Positions 36,932 to 45,812 of a stretch of DNA of 64,000 bases are shown one piece after another. The stretch is from assembly GCA_040768585.1 (NCBI GenBank), contig JAXGMQ010000001.1, forward strand, positions 434,001 to 498,000. Direction: 5' to 3'. Origin of the DNA: JAXGMQ01 sp040768585 (GTDB lineage: Bacteria; Caldisericota; Caldisericia; JAAYUI01). The position numbers were made by a program, and so were the translations under genes. The stretch's first letter is position 1. The number at the start of each line of letters is the position of its first letter. Under the pieces are notes generated by a model that was given only the letters and a program-made list of their open reading frames with translations, ran no database searches and was not told where the DNA came from.

Positions 36932-37147
36932 ATGCCCGAACCAAAAAGACTCTACAGATCAAGAAGAAACAGGGTGGTCGCCGGTGTTTGCGGAGGGCTT
37001 GGGGATTACTTCAACATTGACCCGGTCATTGTTCGACTAATTATGATCTTCATAGTACCAGCATTTATCTGGGTTTATATCATTCTTTGGATTCTTACAC
37101 CAGAAGAACCAATTATATACAAAGAACATGAGAAGGAGGTTTGGTAG
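36932..37147 (+). CDS. PspC-domain protein
   Basis: 71 residues, a complete single PspC domain: basic N-terminus (RLYRSRRNRVVAGVCGGLGD), YFNIDPVIVRLIMIF and one or two TM helices (FIWVYIILWILTPEEP). PspC-type proteins sense membrane stress in phage-shock and Lia-type responses. Start abuts the previous stop; its stop overlaps the next GTG by one base. Confidence 0.9.
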   Translation: MPEPKRLYRSRRNRVVAGVCGGLGDYFNIDPVIVRLIMIFIVPAFIWVYIILWILTPEEPIIYKEHEKEVW

Positions 37148-38334
37148 TGAAAAGGAGAGCTTGGAAGATTATTTCGATTGCGGTTGTTCTCGTTGTGGCA
37201 TTTGGTTTCGCGTCAGTTTTTGCCTCTGACGAACCAGTCCCCATACTCTACACTGGAGACGATGAGGGTGGAGCTGGAGAGGTAGCCGATACCGAAGAAT
37301 TTGTCCCTACTGGTCTGAAATTCTACGCTGACACAAACCCAAAGACACCAAACGATTTCAACCACTTTGGTGATGTCTACATGGCCGGTCAAAACTGTGT
37401 CGTCACAGGCACAGTCAAAGGATCTGTCTATGTGGGTGGCTCAGATGTCAGATTCACAGACACGATTGTTGATGGAAACGTCTACGTGGGAGCCAGCACT
37501 TACTCTGGCAACCTCGACCTTGACGGAACGCTTTACCTGTTTGGCAACTCAATTAATGACGATTCAACGGTCGATGGAAACATCTACGCCTTCGGCAACA
37601 TAGTCAATCTAACTGGAGACTACAAAAATTCCGTCATGATTAGCGCTGCATCTGTCTCATTTGCTGGCAGAGTTGAACACGACCTCTCAATCTCTTGCGA
37701 GGAACTCATTGTAGAGGATGAAGCAGAAATTGGTGGCATTCTTGATATCCAGGTCGGTTCTCAAGAATCGTATGACAAACTCCCTGAGAAATACAAGAAG
37801 AATGCTCGAATTATTGATTATGAACCAAAATTTGCCCTCAAAGGGTGGCATCTAGTGAGGATTTTGATTGTTGGTCCGATCGTTGCCTTCCTTCTTGGAA
37901 TGCTTTTCCTGAGATTCTGGCGAAAGCGCTTCATGCATATCCAGGAGACCACAAAAAAGAAATTTGGCTGGGCATTACTCACTGGACTTGGAGTTTTGAT
38001 TCTGACACCAATCGTTGGTATTGTGCTCATTGCAGTACTATGGCCTGCTACCATCTTCCCGATGATCGCGATAGGCATCACAGCGTACTTCATGGCGTAT
38101 CTCGGTGGTATTGGAATCATGCACCTTATCGGTAGATGGTTCTGGAAACTCTTTAACAAAGAAATCAATTCCTACATCGAGCTTGCCACAGGCGTCGTGC
38201 TTGTGAATATTCTGTTCGCATTACCAATGCTCGTTCCTCAACTAGCTTGGATAACAGTTCCAGCATTCATGGTTCTCTACATCACTGGCGCGGGAGCCTT
38301 CACGCTCTCTATTTTCACACCCACAGTCGACTAA
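37147..38334 (+). CDS. Bactofilin-like polymer-forming domain fused to a membrane domain
   Basis: 395 residues from GTG 37147, chosen because AAGGAGG lies 7 nt upstream. A signal sequence (ISIAVVLVVAFGFASVFA) is followed by an exported beta-helix (about 60-200) with short repeats (GTVKGSVYVGGSDV, DGNVYVGASTY, DGNIYAFGNIVN) as in bactofilin/polymer-forming cytoskeletal domains. Four TM helices follow from about 235 (VRILIVGPIVAFLLGMLFLR; TGLGVLILTPIVGIVLIAVL). Related proteins occur in envelope-stress operons. The signal peptide suggests the beta-helix is outside the membrane, unlike cytoplasmic bactofilins. Confidence 0.82.
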   Translation: MKRRAWKIISIAVVLVVAFGFASVFASDEPVPILYTGDDEGGAGEVADTEEFVPTGLKFYADTNPKTPNDFNHFGDVYMAGQNCVVTGTVKGSVYVGGSDVRFTDTIVDGNVYVGASTYSGNLDLDGTLYLFGNSINDDSTVDGNIYAFGNIVNLTGDYKNSVMISAASVSFAGRVEHDLSISCEELIVEDEAEIGGILDIQVGSQESYDKLPEKYKKNARIIDYEPKFALKGWHLVRILIVGPIVAFLLGMLFLRFWRKRFMHIQETTKKKFGWALLTGLGVLILTPIVGIVLIAVLWPATIFPMIAIGITAYFMAYLGGIGIMHLIGRWFWKLFNKEINSYIELATGVVLVNILFALPMLVPQLAWITVPAFMVLYITGAGAFTLSIFTPTVD

Positions 38335-38364
38335 TCCTGACATCCAAAGAAATTACATCAGGTT

Positions 38365-38405
38365 AAAACAAACACCCCAGGCGTACGCCTGGGGTGTTTG
38401 TTTTT
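38365..38405 (+). terminator. Rho-independent terminator of the sigma/PspC operon
   Basis: A near-perfect palindrome (ACACCCCAGGCG...CGCCTGGGGTGT, 17-bp arms) flanked by an A-run and a T-run, so it may work in both directions. Confidence 0.93.
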
Positions 38406-38634
38406 CGGGGGTATTAAACATATTTTGCTGTTTTAATCTAAGCAACAGGATTTCGAGTGTTTTATGCTCAGCTCCTAGCATCACCAAATTTCGTTATATA
38501 TCTCTAAAAGATGATTAATATATCTAAATATAGAAATGAATCACTCAATATATTCTGTATCACCCAATAGCACCATCTGACTCGATAAACATAAGATTAA
38601 AGTTAAATGAATATACTCATTAATTTAATTTTAA
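38406..38634. other. AT-rich intergenic region
   Basis: Very AT-rich, with repeats of ATATATCTAAA type. No ORF with a start signal. It ends in the promoter of the next gene. Confidence 0.6.
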
Positions 38635-38662
38635 TTCACATCTTGGAATACCGTTGTAGGAT
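38635..38662 (+). promoter_or_regulatory. Promoter of the propeller-like gene, probably leaderless
   Basis: TTCACA (38635-38640), 16-nt spacer, TAGGAT (38657-38662), 6 nt to GTG 38669. Confidence 0.55.
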
Positions 38663-38668
38663 GTGATC

Positions 38669-40078
38669 GTGCGAAAGATAGCGGTCACACTTGTGTCTAT
38701 TATGGTCTTTGCGTCCTTTGTGGCCGTTGGTCACTCGGGTGCATCTGAGAGGCCATTGTTCCACGGTTTCTCCGGGGACGGTAACCTAATCATCAGCACA
38801 AACACAGAGATACTCTGGCTACAACCGGACACCGAAGCTCCTATTTCATCTCTTCCCTGTACTAAGTCTTACCTCCTTCCCGAATCAAACTCACTCCTTG
38901 CTCTTATCGACAATACCATCGTCTCTGTAGACTTTGACTTCACAACAATTGACATGTTCAATTTTGCCTTTGTCGGAGAACCTTCAATCCAAGCCAAGGG
39001 TGATGTCATAGTCGCCTCTGATAGCAATGGCTCCCATCTTTTCCACCACACAAAACACATCACAAGCAGCGACGCTCTCATGACACTCGGACAAAAACGC
39101 GGTGAACTGCAGATTGTCTCCTTCGAGGGTGAAGACGGCATCCTTCTCTTTAACGAATCCACTGGAAATGCAGCCAAATCAGACATTGGCTCAGAGTTCT
39201 CGTTCTGGGGAAATAATCTTGTCGCTATTTCAGCAGACAAGAAATTCGCCTACCTATTGGATGTTAAAACCCTCGATACTATTCACTCGTTCCCTGTTTC
39301 AGACTGCTACTTCCTCAACGGCTCTCTTCTGCTCTTCAAACAGTCTGACAAGACGTTCATCATCAACCCAGAGGATATCTCTACTCGATTTGAACTTCCC
39401 TCATACGACAAATGCCAACTCTTCCAGGAGATATTTATTGGTTTCGACAATCAACTCGGGTTTATCTCTCTGAGCGTTCCAGAACTAGATATTCTCTATA
39501 CAGATGACTCCGTCCACCTCGGTGAATGGGCATGGTTCAAAGCTTACAAAGACTACATTGTTGTCAATTCTGACGCTGGCAGCAACTACCTCATCGAAAA
39601 AGCAACGGGCAGGATTTCGCAGATTGATTGCAAACCCATATCCAACTACGGCAACCTCTTCCTTTGCCAGGATGGGGACACCATCAGTTTTTACGATGTG
39701 ACCACAAACTCATCCGGTTCAGAGATTTCAATCAATGCCATGAAGCCGAATCTGTTGTCCTTCGGTAAGGGTATGGCGAACATTCTTTACGAAAACTCAG
39801 ATGGCGAGTCGCTCATCTCGACGATTGAGGTTTCAACGGGAAGCGTTGTAAACAGCTTGTACCTCAACCCAAACGTCAGGATTCTCGTTGGCGCGCCTGT
39901 TGAGTACAGCCAAACTCAGCAAGGAAGCATTTTATTTGATGCCGATTCCATCAAATCGATCAGAGACAGCGGTTTCTCGCACGCAACCCCCCTTTTCTTT
40001 GATAAGAACGACAGCCACAAGATGCTCGTAACATCCCCATCTTGTGTTGAAATAACCAAGTATTTCCTCAACGACTAG
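38669..40078 (+). CDS. Secreted propeller-like protein of unknown function
   Basis: 469 residues from GTG 38669 (a GTG two codons earlier would sit directly on the -10 box). Signal peptide KIAVTLVSIMVFASFVAVGHS. The rest is a run of short beta strands with internal similarity (FHGFSGDGNLIISTNTEILW; SPDIGSEFSF-like and WGNNLVAISADKKFAYLLD blocks), as in beta-propellers, with no catalytic motif and no TM or lipobox. Single gene, followed by a hexapeptide-repeat protein in the same direction. Function unknown. Confidence 0.75.
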   Translation: MRKIAVTLVSIMVFASFVAVGHSGASERPLFHGFSGDGNLIISTNTEILWLQPDTEAPISSLPCTKSYLLPESNSLLALIDNTIVSVDFDFTTIDMFNFAFVGEPSIQAKGDVIVASDSNGSHLFHHTKHITSSDALMTLGQKRGELQIVSFEGEDGILLFNESTGNAAKSDIGSEFSFWGNNLVAISADKKFAYLLDVKTLDTIHSFPVSDCYFLNGSLLLFKQSDKTFIINPEDISTRFELPSYDKCQLFQEIFIGFDNQLGFISLSVPELDILYTDDSVHLGEWAWFKAYKDYIVVNSDAGSNYLIEKATGRISQIDCKPISNYGNLFLCQDGDTISFYDVTTNSSGSEISINAMKPNLLSFGKGMANILYENSDGESLISTIEVSTGSVVNSLYLNPNVRILVGAPVEYSQTQQGSILFDADSIKSIRDSGFSHATPLFFDKNDSHKMLVTSPSCVEITKYFLND

Positions 40079-40147
40079 CCCCACAAGTAAACTCCCAATA
40101 AATTGATTAAATTCCCATAGGGATATAGAATCACCTCCGAGGTGCGC

Positions 40148-40648
40148 ATGCTCAGGAAATTCGAAGACAAAATACCAACGGTTGCTGATGGTGTGTATAT
40201 TGCAGATTCAGCAGAGTTGATAGGTAATGTGAAGGTCGCGAAAAAATCGTCCATCTGGTCAAACGTCGTCATAAGGGCAGACATCAATATTGTGACAATA
40301 GGCGAGATGTCAAACATCCAAGAAGGGTCTGTTGTGCATGTTGACCATGACACCCCAACACACATTGGTGTAGGAGTCACCGTTGGTCATGGCGCAATTC
40401 TTCATGGCTGTATCATAAATGATTACTCCTTGATTGGGATAGGTGCAATCATTCTTGATAATGCCGAGATTGGTGAAGGTTCAATAATCGCAGCCGGCAG
40501 CCTTGTACCACCAGGGAAGGTAATCCCTCCAAAATCAATGGTCATGGGTTCTCCAGGGAAAGTGGTCAGAGAATTGACCGACGCTGAGGTTGAGGGACTC
40601 AAAAAACATGCGGAGGGTTACTACAACCTTTCGAAGAAATACATGTAA
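40148..40648 (+). CDS. Gamma-carbonic anhydrase-like hexapeptide-repeat protein
   Basis: 166 residues from the ATG at 40148 (GAGGTG upstream). A left-handed beta-helix of hexapeptide repeats (VYIADSAELIGNVKVAKKSS). The three metal-ligand histidines occur in VHVDH and VTVGHGAILHG, as in gamma-CA/YrdA/PaaY proteins. The usual length and GSLVPPGKVIPPKS loop support this. Many family members are active Zn/Fe carbonic anhydrases, others are not, so activity is not assured. Confidence 0.92.
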   Translation: MLRKFEDKIPTVADGVYIADSAELIGNVKVAKKSSIWSNVVIRADINIVTIGEMSNIQEGSVVHVDHDTPTHIGVGVTVGHGAILHGCIINDYSLIGIGAIILDNAEIGEGSIIAAGSLVPPGKVIPPKSMVMGSPGKVVRELTDAEVEGLKKHAEGYYNLSKKYM

Positions 40649-40770
40649 CGCATTCTCTATAACCCAATATGCTCTGTTCATACGTGGCTTTCTTGGACTA
40701 TTTACCCGAAGGCACTTCCATTTTTGTCTAAATCGGATACTATGTTAGACCTTGCGAATGAAGGAGGTTT

Positions 40771-41457
40771 ATGGTTAAGCTTACATTCATCGGTCATTCC
40801 TGTGTTCTCATAGCAAACAACGGCACCTCACTACTCATCGACCCGTTCATATCAAAGAACTCTATGGCAAAACCTCCAGCGCGCCTAAAGCCAACGCATA
40901 TTCTCGTCACACACGCCCACGGTGACCACCTCGGTGACACTATTGAGCTTGCAAAGAAACACGACTGTCAGGTTCTCACCACCTCTGAGCTTGCGAATTA
41001 TTTGAGGTCGCATGGCGTAGAGAGAGTAATGGGAGCACATTACGGTGGAAAAGTACCATATGACTTCGGTTGGGTTAAGCTTTGGCCGGCGGTACACTCA
41101 TCCACCGCGCCCGATGGCACAGCACTTGGAATGGCAACAAGTTTCACAATAAGCATCGGCGGCAAATCGATCTATCACGCTGGCGACACAGCGCTTTCTC
41201 AGGATATGGCACTTGTTGGCGACGACAAACAGATTGACATAGCTTGTCTGCCCATAGGTGGACACTTCACAATGGGCATCGACGACGCAGTCAAAGCCTG
41301 TGAGCTCATCAAACCCCGTGTAGTCGTGCCGATACACTACAACACATTCGATCTCATCAAAGCTGACCCTGATGAGTTTTCGACTAAGCTTGAGAAATCA
41401 TCATCGAGAACTAAGGCTTGTGTACTCATGCCCGGTGAGCTTCTTGAGCTCCCCTAA
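40771..41457 (+). CDS. UPF0173 metal-dependent hydrolase (metallo-beta-lactamase fold)
   Basis: 228 residues, the UPF0173 family length. TFIGHSCVLI and LLIDPFISKN open the domain; metal motif THAHGDHLGD, YHAGDTALS and a late PIHYNTFD follow. Cytoplasmic hydrolase of unknown substrate. AAGGAGG lies 3 nt before the ATG. Single gene. Confidence 0.93.
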   Translation: MVKLTFIGHSCVLIANNGTSLLIDPFISKNSMAKPPARLKPTHILVTHAHGDHLGDTIELAKKHDCQVLTTSELANYLRSHGVERVMGAHYGGKVPYDFGWVKLWPAVHSSTAPDGTALGMATSFTISIGGKSIYHAGDTALSQDMALVGDDKQIDIACLPIGGHFTMGIDDAVKACELIKPRVVVPIHYNTFDLIKADPDEFSTKLEKSSSRTKACVLMPGELLELP

Positions 41458-41517
41458 TACTGTTAAATTCACATTATAATTCAATAATATTTCCACCTGT
41501 CATTTGTCAATATGTTG

Positions 41518-41545
41518 TTGACTTGTGATTGAGTGTGACTAACAT
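41518..41545 (+). promoter_or_regulatory. mmd operon promoter, probably leaderless
   Basis: TTGACT (41518-41523), 16-nt spacer, TAACAT (41540-41545), 8 nt to the ATG with no Shine-Dalgarno (GACCCCCG). Confidence 0.65.
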
Positions 41546-41553
41546 GACCCCCG

Positions 41554-43104
41554 ATGGCAAAAGACATTAACGACTTGATAGCTGAGAAGAACCGTAGGCT
41601 CGAATCAGCGAGAAACGACACACCTGAGGCAAAAGCAAAACAGGAGAAGCGCGGTAAAAAAACCGCTCGTGACAGGATCACAATGCTTCTCGACACAGAT
41701 AGCTTTGCAGAGACTGATGTCCTGGTCTCACACCGCAAGGACTACCCCGAGTCAGAGAACTACGTTCCTGCTGAGGCTGTTGTCACAGGATACGGCACAA
41801 TCGAGGGAAGACTGGTTTTCATTTTTTCGCAGGATTTCGCCTCTATGGGTGGTTCACTCTCCGAGATGCACGGCAGAAAGATTGCTAAGATAATGGACAT
41901 GGCGGCAAGGGCAGGAGCCCCCGTTATCGGCATTAACGACTCTGGCGGAGCCAGGATTCAAGAGGGTGTGGATGCTCTCTCCGGATACGGACAGGTCTTC
42001 TATAGAAACACCATCTACTCTGGTGTTATCCCACAAATCTCGCTCGTGCTTGGCCCGTCTGCTGGTGGCGCTGTCTATTCTCCAGCACTAACAGACTTCA
42101 TCTTTATGGTCGATGGCATCTCAAACATGTTTATCACAGGCCCCAACGTCATCAAGTCTGTGACGGGAGAGATTGTCGACAAAGAGTCTCTTGGCGGTTC
42201 AAAGGTTCACTCATCCAAAAGCGGTGTGTGTCACAAGAGGTTTCCAACCGAAGAGGAGTGTATGGAGTCAGTAAGACACCTGATCCGCTTCCTCCCACAA
42301 AACTACAGTGAACTCCCTCCGAGGATTGTTGGTGGCGACGACCCAAATCGCGCATCAATGGCTCTTCGAGAGATTGTTCCTATTGACCCCAACAAACCAT
42401 ATGACGTCAGAAACGTTATCAGGGAAATCTCCGATGAGGGTGAGTTCTTTGAGATTCAGCCGGAGTTTGCCAGAAACCTGGTGATAGGTTTCATGAGGGT
42501 TGATGGTTACCCGGTCGGTGTCGTAGCCAACCAGCCGAACTATCTCGCAGGCTGTCTCGACATCAACTGTTCCGACAAGGGTTCGAGGTTCATCAGAACC
42601 TGCGACGCTTACAACATCCCACTCCTAAACATCGTCGATGTTCCTGGATTCCTGCCAGGTGTCGCTCAAGAACATAATGGAATCATCAGGCATGGCGCCA
42701 AACTCCTCTACGCATTTGCCGAGGCAACAACCCCAAAAATCACTGTCATCCTCAGAAAAGCCTATGGCGGAGCATATTTGGCGATGTGCTCGAGGGACAT
42801 GGGCGCTGACCATGTGTTCGCTTGGCCACAAGCCCACATTGCTGTCATGGGTGCAGAGGGCGCTGTGAAACTCCTTTACTCGGATGAGATAAAGAAGGCC
42901 GAGAACATGGATGAGTTTATCGCAAAAAAAGCCGCTGAATACAACGAGAACTACGGCAATCCGTATATCGCTGCCGAGAGAGGTTACGTTGATGCGGTCA
43001 TAAACCCAGAGGAAACAAGACCAAGGATCGCATACGCTCTACATATGTTGAAGAACAAGAGCGAGCACAGACCAAAGAGGAAACACGGAAATATTCCGGT
43101 ATAA
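41554..43104 (+). CDS. mmdA: Acyl-CoA carboxyltransferase subunit (methylmalonyl-CoA decarboxylase alpha)
   Basis: 516 residues, the PCC-beta/MmdA carboxyltransferase fold. Two crotonase-like halves: the first with GGARIQEGVDALSGYGQVFYRN and GPSAGGAVYSPAL, the second with VDVPGFLPGVAQEH and RKAYGGAYLAMCSRDMGAD. It moves the carboxyl group from the acyl-CoA to biotin. The following OadG, biotin-carrier and OadB genes mark it as part of a Na+-translocating decarboxylase rather than a biosynthetic carboxylase; substrate is probably methylmalonyl-CoA, with glutaconyl-CoA possible. Initiation codon lies 8 nt after a -10 box. Confidence 0.95.
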   Translation: MAKDINDLIAEKNRRLESARNDTPEAKAKQEKRGKKTARDRITMLLDTDSFAETDVLVSHRKDYPESENYVPAEAVVTGYGTIEGRLVFIFSQDFASMGGSLSEMHGRKIAKIMDMAARAGAPVIGINDSGGARIQEGVDALSGYGQVFYRNTIYSGVIPQISLVLGPSAGGAVYSPALTDFIFMVDGISNMFITGPNVIKSVTGEIVDKESLGGSKVHSSKSGVCHKRFPTEEECMESVRHLIRFLPQNYSELPPRIVGGDDPNRASMALREIVPIDPNKPYDVRNVIREISDEGEFFEIQPEFARNLVIGFMRVDGYPVGVVANQPNYLAGCLDINCSDKGSRFIRTCDAYNIPLLNIVDVPGFLPGVAQEHNGIIRHGAKLLYAFAEATTPKITVILRKAYGGAYLAMCSRDMGADHVFAWPQAHIAVMGAEGAVKLLYSDEIKKAENMDEFIAKKAAEYNENYGNPYIAAERGYVDAVINPEETRPRIAYALHMLKNKSEHRPKRKHGNIPV

Positions 43105-43554
43105 ATGAAGAAGAAAAACAAAACACTTCAATTGATATCAAATATCACAACCGCTGTGATTCTGCTTGGTGGAACCGCACTTGCAACTTACTTCGTCATA
43201 AGTAAGTGGTCCGTCTTTATGCCAAGCGATCCAAACGCGCAAAAACCACTCATTGTAGGTCTCGTCGCTTTTGTTGTCACATTCGTCGTTTTGATTCTGG
43301 TCACATGTTGCATCTACTTGCTCAAGTCAATCACAGACAAACCAGCAAAACCACAGATCACAGTCGCTCCTCAGGACAAGGTAGATGAGGATATCGAGCT
43401 TGTTGCAGTCATGGCAACTGCGATTGCCGCATTCAACGATGATATTGCAAAGGTAAAGCGACCCAAGCTGGAGTTTAGAGTTAGAGAGATGAACCCATGC
43501 GGTTCGTCATGGAGAATAGTCGCAAAAGACGATTTTGAGAGTGTTGGAGGATAA
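43105..43554 (+). CDS. OadG-family small membrane subunit (decarboxylase gamma/delta)
   Basis: 149 residues. One or two TM segments (TAVILLGGTALATYFVISKW, LVAFVVTFVVLILVTCCIYL), then a linker and DEDIELVAVMATAIAAF, the OadG signature before a conserved RPKLEFRVREMN end. In the complex it assembles the carboxyltransferase with the membrane sodium pump. Starts directly at the mmdA stop; its stop overlaps the biotin-carrier region start by no more than the Shine-Dalgarno. Confidence 0.85.
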   Translation: MKKKNKTLQLISNITTAVILLGGTALATYFVISKWSVFMPSDPNAQKPLIVGLVAFVVTFVVLILVTCCIYLLKSITDKPAKPQITVAPQDKVDEDIELVAVMATAIAAFNDDIAKVKRPKLEFRVREMNPCGSSWRIVAKDDFESVGG

Positions 43555-43555
43555 T

Positions 43556-43954
43556 ATGATTCGCAAATACAAGATTAAAGTATCAGGCAAGGTTTACGAG
43601 GTTGAAGTCGAGAGCAGCGATGTTCAGGATTCAAGCTCAACAGGCACCACCACCGCACCAAAAGTCAGAGTGGCTCCTCCATCAGAAATTCAGCCAGAGG
43701 CTCAGGTACAGACACAGTCCACACCAGCAAGCTCCAACACGAGTGCGGAACTCATTGCGCCAATCCCAGGCAAGATTTTCAAGGTTCACGTCAAGCCAGG
43801 TGACGCTGTCAAATCTGGTGACCTGCTCATGATAATTGAGGCGATGAAGATGGAAAATGAGGTCATGGCTGAGTTTGACGGCAAGATATCTGGCATACCG
43901 GTTAAAGAGGGTGACAGTGTCGCAGCTGGAGACGTTCTCGTCAGGTTTGAGTAA
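43556..43954 (+). CDS. mmdC: Biotin carboxyl carrier subunit of the decarboxylase
   Basis: 132 residues from the ATG at 43556 (GGAGGATAAT upstream). N-terminal 20 residues are a strand (YKIKVSGKVYEVEVE) shared by OadA/MmdC-type carriers, then a Pro/Ala/Thr/Gln linker (25-62), then the biotinyl domain (65-132) with EAMKMEN, Lys98 being the biotin site. It carries CO2 between the carboxyltransferase and OadB/MmdB. Confidence 0.95.
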   Translation: MIRKYKIKVSGKVYEVEVESSDVQDSSSTGTTTAPKVRVAPPSEIQPEAQVQTQSTPASSNTSAELIAPIPGKIFKVHVKPGDAVKSGDLLMIIEAMKMENEVMAEFDGKISGIPVKEGDSVAAGDVLVRFE

Positions 43955-45193
43955 ATGGAGTTCCTCAAAGGTTTCGCAGCCGTAACCGAAACGTCGGGTT
44001 TTGCGGCGTTTTTTACCCAACCAGATATGCATCTCAACGTCATCATGATCCTCATTGGTCTGGTTCTTCTCTATCTTGCCATCAAGATGAAGTTTGAGCC
44101 TCTACTCCTTATCCCCATTGCGATTGGATGCATACTTGTAAATCTGCCTTTGTCTGAAATTGGATTTCTTGGCTCAAGCGAAGTAATAATAAAAACCCTA
44201 CCAGTTCCAAGTGTACTCACGCCTTCGATGAACCCCGTCACTGTGAATATTGCTTATACAGTTACTCACCATGGTGGGTTTCTCGGAGTTCTGTTCCAGT
44301 CACTCACTCAAAACGAGATTCTTCCGATCATCATGTTCCTTTGCCTTGGCGCTCTGACAGACTTCTCGCCTCTTCTTGCCAGACCCGTTACATTCATCCT
44401 CGGTGCCGCTGCACAATTTGGCGTGTTCATGGCGTTGTTTCTGGCAATCGGTCTCGGTTTCTCCCCAAATGAGGCTGCCGCAATCGGCATCATAGGAGGC
44501 GCTGACGGGCCAACTGCAATTTTCTTGGCAACTAAGATGGCACCAGGATTGCTTGGGGCTATTGCTGTCGCCGCGTATTCATACATGTCCCTAGTACCAC
44601 TCATCCTTCCGCCTGTCATCCGCACACTCACCACCGAGAAAGAGCGCAAAGTCAGGATGGAAGCGCTCAAACCAGTGTCAAAGACCACAAAAATCTTCTT
44701 CCCTATCATTGTCACAATAGTCGTCGGACTCATCCTCCCATCGGCAATCCCACTCATTGGTATGCTCATGGCTGGCAACCTTATCAAGGAATCTGGTGTG
44801 GTTGAGAGAATGTCCAAAATGCTCCAGAACGAGCTTGTTAATATCGCTACAATCTTCCTCGGTTTAACCGTTGGCTCGACCATGGTCGGTTCAAGCTTCC
44901 TTCAACCGCAGACAATCAAGATAATCCTTCTTGGACTCATCGCCTTTGCGTTTGGTGCTGCAGGTGGCACACTCATGGGCAAGCTCATGTACAAGCTCTC
45001 TGGCGGCAAGATAAACCCGATGATTGGCGCTGCTGGTGTTTCTGCCGTTCCCATGAGTGCAAGAACTGTGCAAATCGAAGGACAAAGAGAAGATCCAGGC
45101 AACTTCCTGTTGATGTCAGCTATGGGACCAAACGTTGCTGGAGTCATCGGTACAGCAATTGCTGCGGGAGTTTTCCTGGCGTTATTTGGTTAG
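43955..45193 (+). CDS. mmdB: Sodium-pumping decarboxylase beta subunit (OadB/MmdB)
   Basis: 412 residues with about 9-11 TM helices. Family motifs are TDFSPLLARP, the IGIIGGADGPTAIFLATKMAP Na+ site, GLTVGSTMVGSSFL and GAAGVSAVPMSARTVQ. It decarboxylates carboxybiotin and exports Na+. Start abuts the previous stop, ending a four-gene operon that contains all functions needed for the pump. Confidence 0.96.
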   Translation: MEFLKGFAAVTETSGFAAFFTQPDMHLNVIMILIGLVLLYLAIKMKFEPLLLIPIAIGCILVNLPLSEIGFLGSSEVIIKTLPVPSVLTPSMNPVTVNIAYTVTHHGGFLGVLFQSLTQNEILPIIMFLCLGALTDFSPLLARPVTFILGAAAQFGVFMALFLAIGLGFSPNEAAAIGIIGGADGPTAIFLATKMAPGLLGAIAVAAYSYMSLVPLILPPVIRTLTTEKERKVRMEALKPVSKTTKIFFPIIVTIVVGLILPSAIPLIGMLMAGNLIKESGVVERMSKMLQNELVNIATIFLGLTVGSTMVGSSFLQPQTIKIILLGLIAFAFGAAGGTLMGKLMYKLSGGKINPMIGAAGVSAVPMSARTVQIEGQREDPGNFLLMSAMGPNVAGVIGTAIAAGVFLALFG

Positions 45194-45215
45194 CCTACGA
45201 TTTGCAGGAATTCTT

Positions 45216-45812
45216 CTAACGGATTGTCAGACTTGGGTTTACGAGATCGACTTTGCCGGGTTGTATGTATGCGTTTGATGCCAACTCTTTTATGAGTTCA
45301 TTGAGTCTATCGTCAAGTACATAGATGCACTCATCAAGACCGACCAAATCACCATCAATTGCCTTCTTGTTGACTCTGTTAGACTCATCCAAATCAAAGG
45401 TCAAGAGATAGCATTTTGCGTTTCTGAAAACATTCTTGATGACACTTGCTTCAAGGTCAGCCTGCTTATACCGCTCTCGCAGGGATGTTTTTGCGCTCAG
45501 TGTTATGGGGTGACGCTTATCTGTAAACATCAGAAAGTCATATTCAACGTTTGGCACGAAGGCTACCTTTGCCTGCATGTAAAAAGGAATTATACCCTCT
45601 CGATAGAGAAGCGTGCCAAGAAGAGTCTCAAACACCTTGCCATTAAGGTTGCCATCTAGTTTTGGATATTCCTCCTTGAATTTTGTCCAAAACGTTTCGA
45701 TGTAGTTAGTTGGTTGTGAGTATTCAATCTTTTCAAAATCTGAAAATATTGATTCAAACAGAATCTGTGCTTTTGTGCCACTTGATACAAACATCCTTCT
45801 CAGGGGATTCAC
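45216..45812 (-). CDS. Putative type II restriction endonuclease
   Basis: 198 residues, GTG start overlapping the methyltransferase stop by 4 nt (GTGA), GAGGAG upstream. E62 in GKVFETLLG, D92 in EYDFLMF and S-A-K109 in SAKTSLRERYKQAD are spaced as a PD-(D/E)xK nuclease core, with the KTS-x-RERYKQ helix seen in several type II enzymes. Lying behind a DNA methyltransferase, it is most likely its partner. Recognition sequence cannot be read from the sequence. Confidence 0.8.
   Translation of the reverse strand: MNPLRRMFVSSGTKAQILFESIFSDFEKIEYSQPTNYIETFWTKFKEEYPKLDGNLNGKVFETLLGTLLYREGIIPFYMQAKVAFVPNVEYDFLMFTDKRHPITLSAKTSLRERYKQADLEASVIKNVFRNAKCYLLTFDLDESNRVNKKAIDGDLVGLDECIYVLDDRLNELIKELASNAYIQPGKVDLVNPSLTIR

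Noticed and set aside
44308..44883. 191-codon minus-strand frame inside mmdB
   Set aside because: Antisense shadow of a membrane-protein gene.
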